From contig NC_058494.1 of assembly GCF_020382885.2 (NCBI RefSeq), positions 26,882,329-26,946,328 of the forward strand: a DNA stretch of 64,000 bases, in the 5' to 3' direction. A model generated the notes under the pieces. It made no database searches and was not told where the DNA came from. It saw only the letters and a program-made list of their open reading frames with translations. Each line of letters starts with the position of its first letter. Positions within the stretch are counted from its first letter, which is position 1. The stretch comes from Scatophagus argus. Its lineage: Eukaryota; Chordata; Actinopteri; Scatophagidae. Positions 24,245-38,640 of this stretch are shown here, one piece after another. The translations under genes and the position numbers were made by a program.

Positions 24245-24864
24245 AAAATGTGTTTATTTCCTCCTTTGTACAACTCGAAGATGTCACTTTGAACCTTGAT
24301 ATAATAAATAAGAAGTCATATAAAACTGCCAGAGAGGTTCTCGCACATCACCGCCCTCCGACCACAGAAACAACAGTCGTCATGACAGAGAAATTATCAA
24401 ACATATCCTACATTTAGAGTGAAAGGCACAGAGGGGGCGTTTAAGTGGATAAACAACAAAGATACTCACAAACAAAATGTACGTCATCCAGCAGTATAAT
24501 TTGGCGTATTGACACATTTACATAAACATACAGAAGAACTTTCAGACTTGTCTCGTCGTTGCTTGAATTGAAATGGGGCTGGCGGGTTTGTACATATTCA
24601 GTGAGTTCTTACTTCCTCTAATTTTACAGTACAAAGATGGCAACACTGAGGTTTTTAGCTAGAGGAGTTCCAGAAGGTGAGGTGTGCTGTTCGGTGTCCA
24701 CCTTCATGTCAGTTTAGAACGACAAAGATGGCTTCAAGACAACAAAATTACTTCCCAAAATGAGAGGATCAAATTTTATAAAAACGTACAAACCAAGTGG
24801 ACAAATGGACAAATTTTCCACTGAGTTTTCCTCCAGTCTCTCAGTTGTCCTCTCCAGTCCCTCC
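24245..24864 (-). other. col9a1: col9a1 3' UTR
   Basis: Non-coding sequence between the col9a1 stop codon (24865-24867 on +) and a - strand AATAAA (TTTATT on + at 24253-24258). The length of about 620 bp is plausible. Confidence 0.55.
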
Positions 24865-27800
24865 TCACATCTCACTGGGGCCCTTCATGCTGGAGTCCTT
24901 TGCAGACACCGGCGACGCCACCATGGGTAGGACGCACTGTGACGACTCACAGTAACTGTTCAGACCGGGGGGACCGGGAGGCCCGGGAACGCCGGGAGTA
25001 CCGGAAACACCACGGGGGCCCCGCTCTCCATCACGACCATCTTTGCCGTAAGCTGGTCGGCCAGGTTCACCTGAAACAAGAAAAGTTTCATCAGACCACA
25101 CGGCCACAAGGCAGTTTTTTAGACCTTATTCCAGAAAAGACGGTAATCCTACCAAGCTGCTATTGAAAATTAATATTCCATTATAATTCCTGTTTAGGTG
25201 CAGCTGTGCACGATTCACTTAACAAACACAACCTCGTTATCCAAAAAATCTGCTGATGTCCAAGACCTTGGACTGAACATTTCCTACCAAAGTAGGTGCG
25301 TTTCTTCTGACTGTAAATGGGCATGAGGTCGTGTGTTGCAAACTGAACTACAAACCCTAACTAATATTTAGGACTTGCTGCGTACATGTCCAAAGGACAC
25401 TCCTCCTTTTCAATGTAAATATTTCAGCACCGTAACTCAGGTAAAGGTGCAAATCTAGAAGAATTCTGACTGATATACAAGCTGTAGATGTCTTATATTT
25501 TAGAGCAGTTTTAGTATATAATCATATATGCTTTTAACTATAGAGTGTTTAAAGCACTAAATGTTAAATATATGCTAAATTACAGATCATCTTGTGCCTC
25601 CAACATGAATGACCTTTTCTACGTTGACGATATCTGTGTTTTCTTTGTCTTAAAGTTGTACCAGATTCAGCCTTCCGGATGGTTATTTCCCCTCAGACAG
25701 TAAATGTTTCTATATGCCGTTCACCGACTAAAGATGCTTCAAAGTCAGAAATTGAGGACATTTGTTCTAAAACCAGATACCTTAGTCATGCTTGTCATTT
25801 ACCTGGCAGGCCGGGTGCACCTGGTAATCCTTTGGGTCCTCTTTCTGTGGGTCCTCTGTCCCCTTTGTCACCCTGGTCACCTGCAGAGAGGAAACATAAT
25901 TATCACTGAGAGCAGACACATATAATTGAAGTTCCCATATTTAGCTGAAAGTTCAAGCTCAGACTTCACATCTCATCCGTTTCTTCATTAACGTGAAGAC
26001 GACTTTGATTGGTCCCCGAGGAGGAAGTGACTGTCACCGCGGCACATGGGTCAAATAAATCAAATAAAAGCCAAAGATTCAACCTGACGTCTTCAGACCC
26101 TGACCACGAGAACTTCTCTGATAGTTTTGACTACTAATCTATTTACAGAATGTACAGAAGTACAGAAGTTTGGTTTTCACAAGATCACAATTGCAATTTT
26201 ACAGATGAACCAACATGACTAATTCCAACACCACAAATCTAAGTACAGATCTGACAGCAGTGCTCTCTTCCTCCCAGTTTTGAAACCCACACCCCTGACT
26301 GTGTGGAACTGAATGGGGTGACTTTTATCACCCACATCAGGATCTAAGGAAACCCTGAAGCCAAATAACTAAAGCTGACTTGAACCTCAGGAAAGCGATT
26401 GCTGTCCACTGTGACTGGATGAAACAGCACGTTGTCAGGGTCCGGATCGGAGGTATACTCTGGCTCCATGATCAATTTAATTTGTTCTAATGTGTGACTT
26501 GGTGGGGTATTTAATAAATTATTGTTCCCCTACGATTATAGTAAGGTCCAAAAATCAGCATGTCTGGTGGTGTCTCTGCTGTGATTGACAGGCCATCAGT
26601 CATAAGTAAATGAAAAGTAAATTCTCATTTCTTCATTCTTGGCCTTCATTTCCCAGATGTTGGGGTTCAGCTCAAGAACCGTATAGTCGCATATTCATAT
26701 GATCATAGACCTGCTAATCTGAATCTCACCTTTGGGTCCTTTGCGACCCATTAGCCCAGGTGGACCCTTCAGTCCGGGAAGACCTCGAGATCCGGTGTGT
26801 CCAGGGAAACCGTTCTCTCCGGCGGGGCCTGGAGGTCCAGGTGGGCCGGGAGGACCAGGTAGCCCAGCGATGCCTGACTCAGGCCTCCTAAGGCTGGCGG
26901 CTAGCTGGGCCAGCTGCTCTGTGACACAGGAGGACATGTTTGGCGTTTATATTTAGATGGTACTTCAATCCATGAGCGTCTGCAGCTTTTATCAGGGACA
27001 TCTCTGTGTAGTTTGGGTGACCCTTTAAGAAGGATGAGCATCAGTTACTGGACCTGCAGAAGATGACAAACACTTACCTTGCATTACTCTCATGCAGACT
27101 TGTTTGATGTGCGTATCGGTGGGTGATTTTCCCTGAATAAACAGATTGTAGATAGCGATGAGCCTTTTGTTCAAACAGCAGCATTGCAGACAAACATCAC
27201 ATGCAGGCAGTCCCCTGAGGTGTGATGCAAAACCACTCCCAAAACATTCTGTCATTTCTGTTGAATGATGGCGAAACTATTCTGTTGAGTGATCATTTTA
27301 CCAGAACTTGAAAATCAGGTCCTGGTTCAACTGTCCTCCAGCACAATAAGCAGCTCTGACTCAGCAGAAAGCAGTCACAGAAAAGTTTGGGTTTAAAACA
27401 CATCTCACCGCTGGTCCCTGTGCCCCCGGCAGGCCTGGTACCCCCATGTTGCCCTGCATGCCGCGGGGTCCCGGTTGGCCTGCCTTGCCCTCTTTCCCCG
27501 GCTGACCTCGACCGCCCTCAGGTCCTTTATTTCCCGTCTCTCCTGGTGGGCCTGTCTGCAATCAACAGGAGCAGATGGACACCAACATTCAAGAAGGTTA
27601 GATACCAGCAAATAAGACAACTCAAGAACATGGTTCCACTTTGTGTTTTTTAACTGAAGAAAGTGACCAAATCCAGGCATGACATTTATTAAGAAGCTTT
27701 TCATGACATATTCAAAATGTCCCGCAGCTGCCTCACAGTTCAAATGTACAAGCTGTAGAGAAGTAGCTGCCTGTGAAACCCCACGACATAAAAATAACAC

Positions 27801-30800
27801 AGCAATTATGTCAGAAAACAAACATGGACTTTATGTAAATCACTCAGTCAAGTGCAGTGTTGTAATGTGGTTATGATGCTTTGTTTAGAGGAACATACCG
27901 AGCCTTTCTCTCCTGGTTCTCCTTGGTCACCCTGTCAGGGAAAAGATTTGTTCATAAATGTTTGACTGCAGAAAGCTGCATCCAAAAGCTGAAAGCAAAA
28001 TATACGTTTAGACGTGTTTTTCATCCCATAGTACCAAACTTTCGGCATACCTCAATCATTTGACAGGATTTCACGCAGGTTTTAGTCAAACTGATTATTC
28101 TACTACTTTGAAGTCTGCATGAAAGTGAAAAGCAGGTGTTTCATTAGTCGATCACTCACCATGTCTCCGTGCTCTCCAGGTGTTCCTTCAGCACCTGCAG
28201 GTCCCTATAATAAAAGGTGCATGACAGATTTTTGGCCCTTTTGTGTGCTACAACTCAACGCTGTAATCTGTTTTAATAGCAGGTGCAATAATACAACTGA
28301 TGAAACATACCTGCTCTCCCTTTGCCCCATCAAGACCAACGGCACCCTGAAAAGAAGAAATATGATGATTGAACAAATAAATCTTCTTAGGAATCTTTTT
28401 TCTTCACCTTTGTCCTCTGCCTCATTCCGTCTGACTGAACTTTTACTTTTCAGAAATAAGACTTCTAGCTTACTAGACGATTTTGTGCTCCTCACACTGA
28501 GCTTGACAAAAGATGATATTTTGTCAGTTTTCATTCTTCATTCTTTAAGACAAGAGTGTTAAAGAGGCAATGTGTTTTCAAGTTTTAATGTACAGTATGT
28601 TAACTCCAGTGTGACGTCATTCCACGCTCCTATTTCCAGCTTCCAACGTGAATGTTGCCCCAATGTTGCTAAAGGTATTAGTGAGCTAATGCAACCAAAA
28701 TTTTCCAATGTATGAGTACTAATAACGGTCATGTTCATTTTTTATGTTCACTATGATATCGTTAGATGTTGTTTGAACATCTGAATGAAACATGAGACCG
28801 TTGGATACAGATAGCGATGACAATGATACGCCAAGCTCCTCTTGGGATCGTGGCTTTCTTTTGTCAGATACTTTCAAAAGCTTGCTACTGTTGCTGGTTT
28901 CTCCAGTATTATCGACGCCAACTTTAAACTTGCAATAACTGATTGTTTGTGACCACAGTGGAAATAAGATATGACATATCATAAGTTGATTTGAAGATCT
29001 TGTTAGCAAACAGATGCTTATTATATCCAGCAGTTTCGAAGTAACATTAGCACTGTTGAAGTCGTGTTTTTTGGTTTCTACTCTGTGAAACGTCTGGCTC
29101 TTTAGCTGCTAAATGCTAAATAGTATATACCTGTATGACTCTTTTGATATTCACATCAACACATTCTCATCACAGCTTCGCTCAAATACAACTTTAGACA
29201 TTTCTGATCAGCCAAAATAACATTATATCAGTATGGGGCTTATCATGTGTCACTTTGTGTCTCTTACTCTGTCGCCTTTCTGGCCACGATAACCAGCAGG
29301 ACCAGGAAGTCCAGGAAGGCCTGGATCCCCTTTGCTTCCCTGTCAAACACACACAAAAATAAACTGTTAAATACACAGACTCAAAACACAAGACTGACTG
29401 TGTGGAAACACCCCACCCCCCCATCCCCCCTCCAGGCATTAACCTGACCGCATCCACAGAAAAATAAAAAAAACATTTTGGTGAGGCTGGCAGATCCTGA
29501 AGACCCCATCCACCCACCCACTGTCCCTCACATGTTTCTGGGTGTGTGCAGGCACTGATTGTGGTGTACAGTGGGGCGATGGGTTTCAGGCATTCCTGGG
29601 GAACAGAGAGCTCTTTCACGGCTTCTCAGCTTCTTTTCCTGCCCTGAATCCCCCCTGAGCTGTAGAAAAACCCCTTGGGCGTTCAGATTTCTGTAACAAG
29701 GGCCCATTCATGCACGCTCACCAGCAGATTAGAGACTTAACTGCAGGGACTCAAGTTCATAAAGACTTGCACTATTTAATAAAAACATGGCACTAGACAT
29801 CTGTTCCCAGATACAAGGTTTATCTTGGTGAATGATCCTTGTGTTGAATAATACATTCAGGATAGGAGACAGTATTTATGAACAGTGATCGCTCGCTTTG
29901 TATTTCAGGGCCTTGATGTCTCCGTTTGATAGAGTCAGTGTTTACAGCAGCACAGACTGAGCTGGGCAGAAAGGCCAAGCTGCTACTCAGAAACATTTTT
30001 CACTGTTTCTCGAGCCATCTATGCTCTCATTTCCATCTGTATCCTTTCCTATAACATTAGTACCATAATCCTGTTGTTTTCCCTGCAGGTTAGTTCGACC
30101 AAAAGAGGAACATTTTTAACCTTGTTAAAACCTTTTTAATTAATTACACCTTCATAGTAATAATAATAATATCTTTTATATAGTTATGGTCCAGGTCTAA
30201 CAGTCTTCATTTACTATCATAAATGACTAAAACAATTAATCAATTATATAGAAAAAAAGGTTGCCATATTTTGTTTTTGTTTGTTTGTTTTTGGATCGAC
30301 TGATTGATTAACTATCTTGCAGCTGTAGTTCTTTCTTGATGCCTTTTTGTTTCAATGTAACATTACCCACAATTTACCATAAAGGTATGTGACTTCTAAC
30401 TAATGTTTGGAGTACCACAGGGTTCACTACTCTGCCCACTCCCTTTCTTTTCTGTGGCAGTTATTGTTTTGCAGTTATTATTCTCTCTTTATTAAGTTTA
30501 AGCTCCAGGAAAGATTACCCCAAATAAAATAGCAGGATTGAACACTGTTGGAAAAATTTAGAATAATCTAAGCACACACCTCAGCCAAATGTACAGTAAA
30601 GGTCTAGTCGTTTTTAAACGTTTTAATCCGGAAATGAGACATATTTATTATTGGGGATGGGAAGGAGATGTTTAGTAAATGTTCAGATTATTATACTTTG
30701 GTGTATTCTCTGACACTGTGTCAGTCATTGGTGTGTCATGGTGTGGTGTCAAAGTGTTGGGTGAGGTTTTGTTGTTAAACTCCCTCTCTCGGGTCTTACT

Positions 30801-33800
30801 CTGGCTCCTGGTGATCCTGGAGGCCCGTCATGCCCTCTCTCGCCTCGTTCACCCTAAAAGAGAGAAAGGAAAAGGTGGAATTTGGTTAGAAAACAGAAAG
30901 AGTCACAAATCAAACTTAAATCCAGAGCTGCACATGAGTTTTAGTCAATAGCCAGAAAAACATTCTGGGGTAATGAGTATTGGAGAGCAGCATCTGCGTT
31001 AGAGCTCGAAGTGAAATGTGGATGCACGTGACTCACTGGTCCTCCTCTGGGTCCAGCAGGTCCAACCTCTCCCTGCTCGCCACGCTCGCCCTGGAAACAA
31101 AAAACACATCAGTACAAATAATTGCCAGGGGCATAAGTTTTTGTCTTGCAGTTCAACTGAGACGTGGTTGATTGTGCCATGATGGATTGAGGAAATTCCC
31201 TTAAAAAAAAAAAAAAATCCAAAGACTAAACACCAAATTTGTGCTTTTACATACTTGCCAAGAAGCTTTATAATGAAGTAACTTTATAATGGATGTCTTT
31301 GAACTCACTTGTTTCCCTGAAGACCCCATCAGTCCGACAACACCTGGATCACCTGTGACTCCCTGGTGACAGAAAAGCGGTTTATTTTACTGAGGAACAG
31401 TGTAGGTTTCTGGTATGAAAGTGTTTCTCAGTGTTGTACAAGCTGTTCATACCTTTGCACCGCTGACTCCTTTTTGGCCGTATGTGCCTGGTAAACCCTG
31501 CATGAAACAAACAGTAGCAACATCTGATCTCGAAAAGGCAAGTCTCGCACTGTTAATGAAGACTCAGCAGTCACACTTACAGGAAGTCCTTGTGGGCCGG
31601 CGTCACCTGGAGCCCCACTTTTCCCTGGAAGACCCTGAAATCAGCAGAAACAAGCTGTCAGGAGAATTTATTAAAGGACACAAGACCAATTTAATCTACA
31701 AATTCAGACTTCTATTTAAAATTACACAAAAAAAATGCACTACTGTAAAATATTTTTAAAAAATTGTTACCTTGGATCCTGGCAGCCCAGGTATCCCCTC
31801 ACGGCCATCTGGACCAGGGAGACCCTGTTGAGAAAAAAGATGAGAGCTTCAAATACTTAAAATAGATAAGACAGTTGAACTGTTGGATAGGAAGGGGATT
31901 GATTGATTGACTGATTGATTGACTGATTGATAAGATGAAGCAGTGCTCACAGATTCTCCTTTTGGTCCTGGTACTCCTCTGATTCCAAGAGGACCTCGAT
32001 CCCCCTGAGGAACAAAGAAGAAAGTAGATTTAATTCCATGATGTCTCTTCTTTATTTTAAAACATGAGTACAGAAAACGACGTAATCTTCCTCATTAAAC
32101 TACTTGCGTTTACAGGGTTAATGTTGTTGTTCTTGATCCAATTTAAGATCTTACCAGCACTCCTGGTGGCCCGACCTCACCTATAACTCCTCTTTGGCCT
32201 GGATCACCCTAAAAATGTCACAGGTTGTCATCAGTATTTTGTCTAAATAACAATAAGGGAGTCGATAGACGTGATACAAAAATGAGTACTCACTGGGCTG
32301 CCCTGGATTCCACGAGGACCTACATCACCAGGTTTTCCACGCGGTCCCTGTTCAAAAAGATGGGAAATGTCAGTTTTTTACATTCCTTTTTTAAATTAAA
32401 GACTAAAATTATGTCTGCGTATTTAAATGCAGACAGTTGACTGGTAAAAAATAAAAACGGAAGAGGTAGATGTTGCCTACGTCCCTGAAATTAGACGCAG
32501 ACTATTGACATGTATAACGATGTCTTCACTTTCTCTCACTGTACAACAATGAAGCCAAAATGTCCCGGTTAGGAGTTCTGCCATCTTGGTGTTATTTGGA
32601 GCAAGAGTCTGTGCAGTAGTGATCAGGAGGTGGAGCCACAGTATCAAGTTCCCGCCCATACACCCATCTGACCCAATCAGGAGCAGCCCTCAGCTGTCAA
32701 TCATGAAGTCCCTGCCCCTTTTTAGCATCAAATAACTAATTAAATACAAACTCAACAGAAAAAATGAACACTTGAACAGACGTCAGCGTGTTAAGAACTA
32801 CCTAAAATGAGTTTCTAGTTTGGCCCATGTCCCATCTGTTAACATGAAGGGGTGGGAGTTTATGAGCTGTACTGCAGCCAACCACCAGGGGGTGATCAAC
32901 ATGTTTTGGCTTCACTTTTAGATAGTATTGTCCAACGTTTATATTGTGTTATGAATCCACAAAAGACCTCTTACCCTGTCACCTGTGGAGCCCATTATTC
33001 CTGGGAGGCCTCTTGATCCCCCTGGGCCCTAGAATTACTCAGCGGATAGAGAAGAAGAGACAGAAATGTCCCATGTTAATATGTTTGACTGTGAGGAGTC
33101 TCAGTGGCTCAGTAAGGAGACAGCATTCATAGAACAGAACAGTGAAATATTTTACTGGTAGGCCTTGAGCTCCAACTTCACCCTGCGGTCCCTGATCACC
33201 CTCCTCTCCCTGAAACAGAACACAAGCCAGTGAAGTCAAGCCGTGATATGCATCTGTCAGTTTTCATCAGCATTGTTCAGATTTGTAAAACACAACCTAA
33301 CCCATAAGAAACTGTCATCAATTAAACCATTTTTAGCTAATAAGCAACATACTGTGTTTGTACACATGTCAGAGTCTCTGCAGCAAATGAATACATTTCA
33401 GTACATCTCTGTCAGTCAGGAAAACTGTTATCGGACACAGGAAGAGACCATAGGGGACGCTACCTTGTGTCCTTGTCTCCCAGGCTCACCAGATTCACCT
33501 TTAACCCCTTTGTGGCCCTGTAGGAAGGAACAACGAGTTAAATTTATCCATAAAATTCATTTAGCCAAACAGCCGGTCAGCAGATTTAGTCAGTGTTGCA
33601 GAGTGAAAATAACATCAGCATCAGAGAAATTTCACTTACTTTCATACCAGATAGCCCGGGATGTCCAGTCAGGCCAGATGGGCAGGCGTTAGGACACTGA
33701 AAAACACAGCAGCCTATTTGAGGTCATGGAAGAGCCCTGCCCCTAGGGGGCGCCACAGACAGTATGCCCGCTGACACAGTTAGCAATGGCAGTGAAAGTT

Positions 33801-33948
33801 TGTTGTCTTGCCTTGTTCAGAAATGTTTTTATGTGCACCGTCTTTTTGTTTGGTTCCCAGAACATGAAACTCGTTTCTGGGGTAGTTATACTGCACTTCT
33901 TCTGCTCAGCGCATTCTTCAACTTGAATTTCCCTCGGGATCAATAAAG

Positions 33949-33993
<45 letters not shown>

Positions 33994-33994
33994 G

Positions 33995-34037
<43 letters not shown>

Positions 34038-37000
34038 GTCTATCTATCTGTCAATCTATCTATCTGTCTATCTGTCTATCTATCTATCTGTCTATCTATC
34101 TATCTGTCTTCAGCTGTCATTGCTTGTGACCGACCGTCGCTTTAGAGAATGCGCTACAGATTGTTTAAATAGGGCCTATAAACTGATGGCAGAAGGAAGT
34201 ATTTTTTGAATGGTTGTAATGAATCTTCTTTGGGATCAAACGATCAAACTTACCAGGTCCTGGCCTTGATACACGCCTGGAGGACCCTGAAAAAAACAAA
34301 CACGACGTGGTTGAATTTAAGTAAACTTAATCATCTTTTTCGGCACAGACTTTTTTGTTATCGCACATGAAATACGTGCACCTAAAACTCTAGAAGTCGA
34401 CACCACATTAATGCGTCTTGATGCAGCAGGCCCACGGTGTCGCACACTTCATGATTCACTTTATTTATTGTTAAACAACGCAGGACTGTACAACAAAATG
34501 ACAGTTTTGGTCCCTTTAAGCTCACAAAATCAACATTACACGAACAGATGATTAAATGACAAGTCACAGAATTAAACCCGTCTCCTCTGACAGTGAGGAA
34601 GAGCAGTGGAGCCCGAAGCCGTGTCCCTTACCCGAGGTCCGACAGCACCCGTAGGACCCACTTGACCTCTCTTTCCTCTCACTCCCTGTGGGAGACAAAG
34701 GTCAGCTCTTATGAATATACTTCCTTATTCTTATTCTCTTCTCTTTTACGTTCTCACACGTTTATCAACAGATTGATTGCTTAATGTAATAATCACGTTT
34801 ACTTGACAGGCTTGTACTTACGGGTGGTCCAGCTTTGCCCATTTCACCTGGTAGGCCGTCTGTCCCTGGAATTCCCTGTTGACCAACACCAAATCCCTTA
34901 ATATATTGAGAAAAATCTGACACTAAGATGAATGCATATTTCGTTCAGATATGTTGCATGTGTTTTGGGGTGAACCGTCCCCTTAAGTGTCCTTGTCTTG
35001 ATACTGGTGCTGCTGACTGACAATTTATATTCTCATTTCTCCTGTAGGAAACGATGTGTAAATCCTTTTTTGTTTTTTGCAGGATTCCTTCTTTGGTTGT
35101 GGTAATAATATCATCACTTCCTGTAAACCTGCCACTGAGTTTCTCTTACCCGTGCCAAGCTGAGCTGATTTACCACTAACAGTGCGGTGTATAAAGTGTG
35201 ACACTGGAGGTACTCACATCGAGCCCGTCAGGTCCGACACCCTGTGAGGGAGAAGTCAGGGATTGACTGATTGAACTCATATTTACAAAAGTCACTGATG
35301 AGGTCAAACGTTAAGTTTAGCAGATTATCACATTCTGTTTTATATGTTTGTTTTACCCAGAGTCCCAACAATAAGCACACTTCAGTATATAGTGTTAATG
35401 ATGTGGCCTAACACATGAGCAGCAAAGGTTTACAGAACTCTCACACAGTTTTATCCTCCGTCTACACGTTGTGTTAAAACATAAATGTAAAAGTTATATT
35501 CAGGTGGATCTTTGTACTTACAGGCTCTCCGGGAGGCCCACGTGGTCCAGGATCTCCCTGAAAACAGACAAGAACAGAAAGTCAGAAACCAGGGAGAACA
35601 ATCTTTAGCTGCTCAGAGGTCGGATCAGCAGTTCTGCAGAATGAGAATTAGCGCTGACATTTCAACAGAAAGTCAATAAAAATACAATAATAAGAAACTC
35701 ACTTTTGGCCCCTTTAGGCCCACTGAGCCTGGATCTCCAGGAGGTCCAACAGGTCCCTACAAAGACAAAGACAAAATCCCTTAAGAAACCGCAAATGATG
35801 AAAACGGAGGACACGACACAGTCGACGCTGAACTTTTGAACCCATTTGGCCTTAATTATATACACTAAAGTAATCTCTGGTAGCTTCAGTCTTATGTGTT
35901 TAATTTTTTGTGTTGGGGTTTGGAGCAGGAAGTAAACTTCACATGGAGGTTCTGGACTGGGACCTGGATTGGGACTTAAAGACGTAAAGGTTCGGGTCTC
36001 AGTTTTTACCCCCATGCAGAAATTGAATGCACCCAAGGTCTTGTCAGTGGCTCTTAGGCGATTATCCAGCTGTGTGAAGATTAACTTGGCTGCTGCTCCA
36101 AGTGAAGGAGTTTCAGGATCTCAGACCTGAGCTGGAGAACATCTCAGGATGGGATGGATGGATGGGTTGTTTCTCTTCCACATGTTTTTGGCACATACAA
36201 CATATCTGACCTCGCTTCTCACTGTGTTCCCAGTGACATTGGAGACTCATATCAGGAGGAGGTGTGGCCCTAATTCTCCTCTTTAGCTCCTCCCCTTCTC
36301 CTTAGATATCCCTCAAAACACTCTCGAAGGCAACCAAACACACCTCAAACCAGACTACCCCCAAAGCACAACCTGGTTTTCTAACTGCACTTCACTCTGG
36401 GGGTACAGAAACTGTCCACCTCCTCTTTGAGCTGTCAGAGTATGTTTGGTGGACTCTGTTTCAGTCCTCATGAATCTGCCGCTCTGTCGCCGACCCCACA
36501 GCAGACACACTGAGTCCATTCTGCGCCGACTTTCCCAGCGTACGTTTCCGTGCAGCCGATCCCCGTGCACACAAAAAGACTCCTGTTTCTCTCAGGAGTC
36601 CACTCGAGACGCTCCCTTTAATAGCCACATTGATTTATTCAAGGAACTTTTTTTTCTTTGCTCGGTGGAAGCCAAGACAAACTGCTCACATTAGCATTAG
36701 ATCTGCACAGCTCAGATCTTACACACATTCAATACATCCTCTTGTTAGAGGGTTTCATCTGCTGGACTGAAGGAGCCGCTGGATTCAAAGTTCAACAGAA
36801 TCTTTTACTTATTTTTTTGTTTGTTTTAAAGACAAGCCCTTTAGATCAGCTGTAAAACGTGTCTGGTGAATGAGCACCACGTCCTGAAAACCCAGGCTGT
36901 GCCCACCGTTAGACTCATCATCATGTCAACGTGCTGATTCACTTACATCTGCGCCTGGAAGGCCTGCAGCTCCAGGAAGTCCGTCTCTGCCCTTCTCGCC

Positions 37001-38640
37001 ATCAGGGCCCTGGAAGCAGAAGTTCAGCTCACATTAGTGAAGGTCCTTGTTCGCTTGCATCAATCCCACAGTCAGCAGCCATTCATTTAAACCAGTAATT
37101 AAAAGTCCACTCACTGGTCCTCCGTTCACGGTGGAGTCTTCTCCTCTGTCGCCCTGAAGGTACATGGAGAACGTGTTCAGAAGATGTTAAGTGGAACTTC
37201 AGCTTGTTGCACAGAGCGTTAACCACCACTGGGGTCTTGTCTTGTATATTACACAATTTAACACACCAAGGAGATTTTGGAGCCTGGTCGCAGTGAATTT
37301 GGACAGTTTAGATTTTGACCACTTTAAGGCAGAATATGTTTTAACTCATGACTGTGGTCTTGTTGTTTCATATGCAGAAGTTAAGAAAAACAGCCTGTCC
37401 TTTTTCTCTGTGCAAACACAAAACATATTTGAGTTTGTTTTGGCAAAATTCAAGAAGTCATGGATTTATTTTCAGCCCACAGTGCAGCGTTCAATCTTTT
37501 AGTTGTAGAACGTAAAAAAATGACAAAGCAGAGCAGTTTTGACCATTAGGTACGTTAATCTGTGTGGAAGATGGTGGAACATCACCTTTTTTATTTCCAA
37601 AGGAATTATTCAAGCAGCAGCTGCTTTTTCTCCTGCTTGTGTGAAAACAATGAAAACCTGCTTCACTGAGCTGATTAATCCATAAATCAGCTGATCCACG
37701 GCTTTGACCCACATCTTACAACTGAGAAGAAACGAAACCACGACTCACATCAATGCCGTCCACTCCGGGCACGCCAGCTACTCCAGGCGGGCCCACGGGG
37801 CCTCTGGGTCCGACCGGGCCCCTCTGTAAAACAAACACAAATCTCCACTTTTACTGTTTTTTCTCGCTGAATTTCACTTCTAAAAGTCATCCAGCGCTGC
37901 TGCCGGTTGTGGTGTGAAGGGCGGCTCACACAGAGTCTCATTGTTCGGGTGATGTGAGGGGAAAGGTCACGAAACTGAACCTGGTTTCCCCTTATAGTCC
38001 AATTAAACCGCCTAAGTAACAGCATGTGTTCGGGTTACTGCTGCTGTCTGGACTTGGTGCCAGGTGTGCACACTGGACTGAATACTTTAAATTCACCCAA
38101 TTTCAACATTCACGTGCCGCAGATTGATATTCTGAATAGCTTATACAATTATACACACTGTGACCTAAAATCCAATACTAAAACTGTAAATTGAAAAGAT
38201 AATTAAAGTGCATTAAGGTAAAAGTATCTCACAATAGCACCAAACACAGGTTTCATAGGAAGCATATGTGGAAAATACATACTAAATGTACAATAAAAAA
38301 ATAAAGTTGATTCCTCACTGAGCAACACAAATAATCTAAAAATACCCGAAGAAATATTAAATATGATACCATAAAATATTACATTTAATGTATTTACGTT
38401 CAGTAATCATACAGACAACTCACATTCTCTATATATTGTAATGTCATTAAACACTATAGAGTGCACTAAGCTCCATGTGAATGCCTACAGGAATATTACA
38501 GGAATATGCTGGTGTTTCCTGTCCAGGAGGTGAAGGAGAGAAAATAAAGAGCGCCGATGTCTCACCTGAGCAGAGCAAATCAGCACGATTTGCAGTAAAA
38601 TCACCAGCAAAGGCTCTCGACAGATCCCAGAGAGAGCCAT
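24865..38640 (-). CDS. col9a1: Collagen alpha-1(IX) chain, short (NC4-less) form
   Basis: Thirty-two phase-compatible exons sum to 2064 nt, or 687 residues, close to the human short isoform. In transcript order on + coordinates: 38566-38640, 37749-37823, 37115-37153, 36947-37009, 35703-35756, 35522-35557, 35218-35241, 34822-34875, 34632-34685, 34254-34286, 33640-33696, 33464-33517, 33156-33209, 32975-33028, 32294-32347, 32155-32208, 31951-32004, 31771-31824, 31581-31634, 31453-31497, 31309-31362, 31037-31090, 30800-30853, 29268-29339, 28311-28346, 28160-28204, 27899-27931, 27409-27555, 27078-27132, 26730-26918, 25803-25880, 24865-25070. Exon 1 is a signal peptide ([18 protein letters not shown]). 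COL3, COL2 and COL1 Gly-X-Y blocks follow, separated by NC3 (CPNACP) and NC2 ([11 protein letters not shown]), then NC1 ([10 protein letters not shown]). Many exons are 54 bp, as in fibrillar-associated collagens. The product is a cartilage collagen coating type II fibrils. Confidence 0.93.
33945..34110. repeat. Long (TATC)n array at a retroelement-like 3' end
   Basis: About 165 bp of TATC units with scattered tgtc variants. It follows directly on the phrase ccctcgggatcaataaagta, which I recall as a common fish retroposon 3' end with a TATC-type tail. It lies in a col9a1 intron near the NC3 exons. Confidence 0.85.
34950..34986. mobile_element. Possible right end of an 'AACAGTTCACCC' MITE
   Basis: TTTTGGGGTGAACCGTCCCCTTAA resembles the right terminal repeat of the 44745-45000 element. 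No matching left end was recognised, so this is weak. Confidence 0.3.
36040..36165. repeat. Possible fragment of a dispersed fish retroelement
   Basis: ctgctgctccaagtgaaggag...atctca followed by a ggatggatgg tail resembles, from memory, a widespread fish LINE 3' segment. It lies in a large col9a1 intron (35757-36946). No reading frame is left. Confidence 0.35.

Noticed and set aside
33951-34110. Regularly spaced repeat that could suggest a CRISPR-like array
   Set aside because: It is a plain tetranucleotide microsatellite with no unique spacers, in a vertebrate intron.
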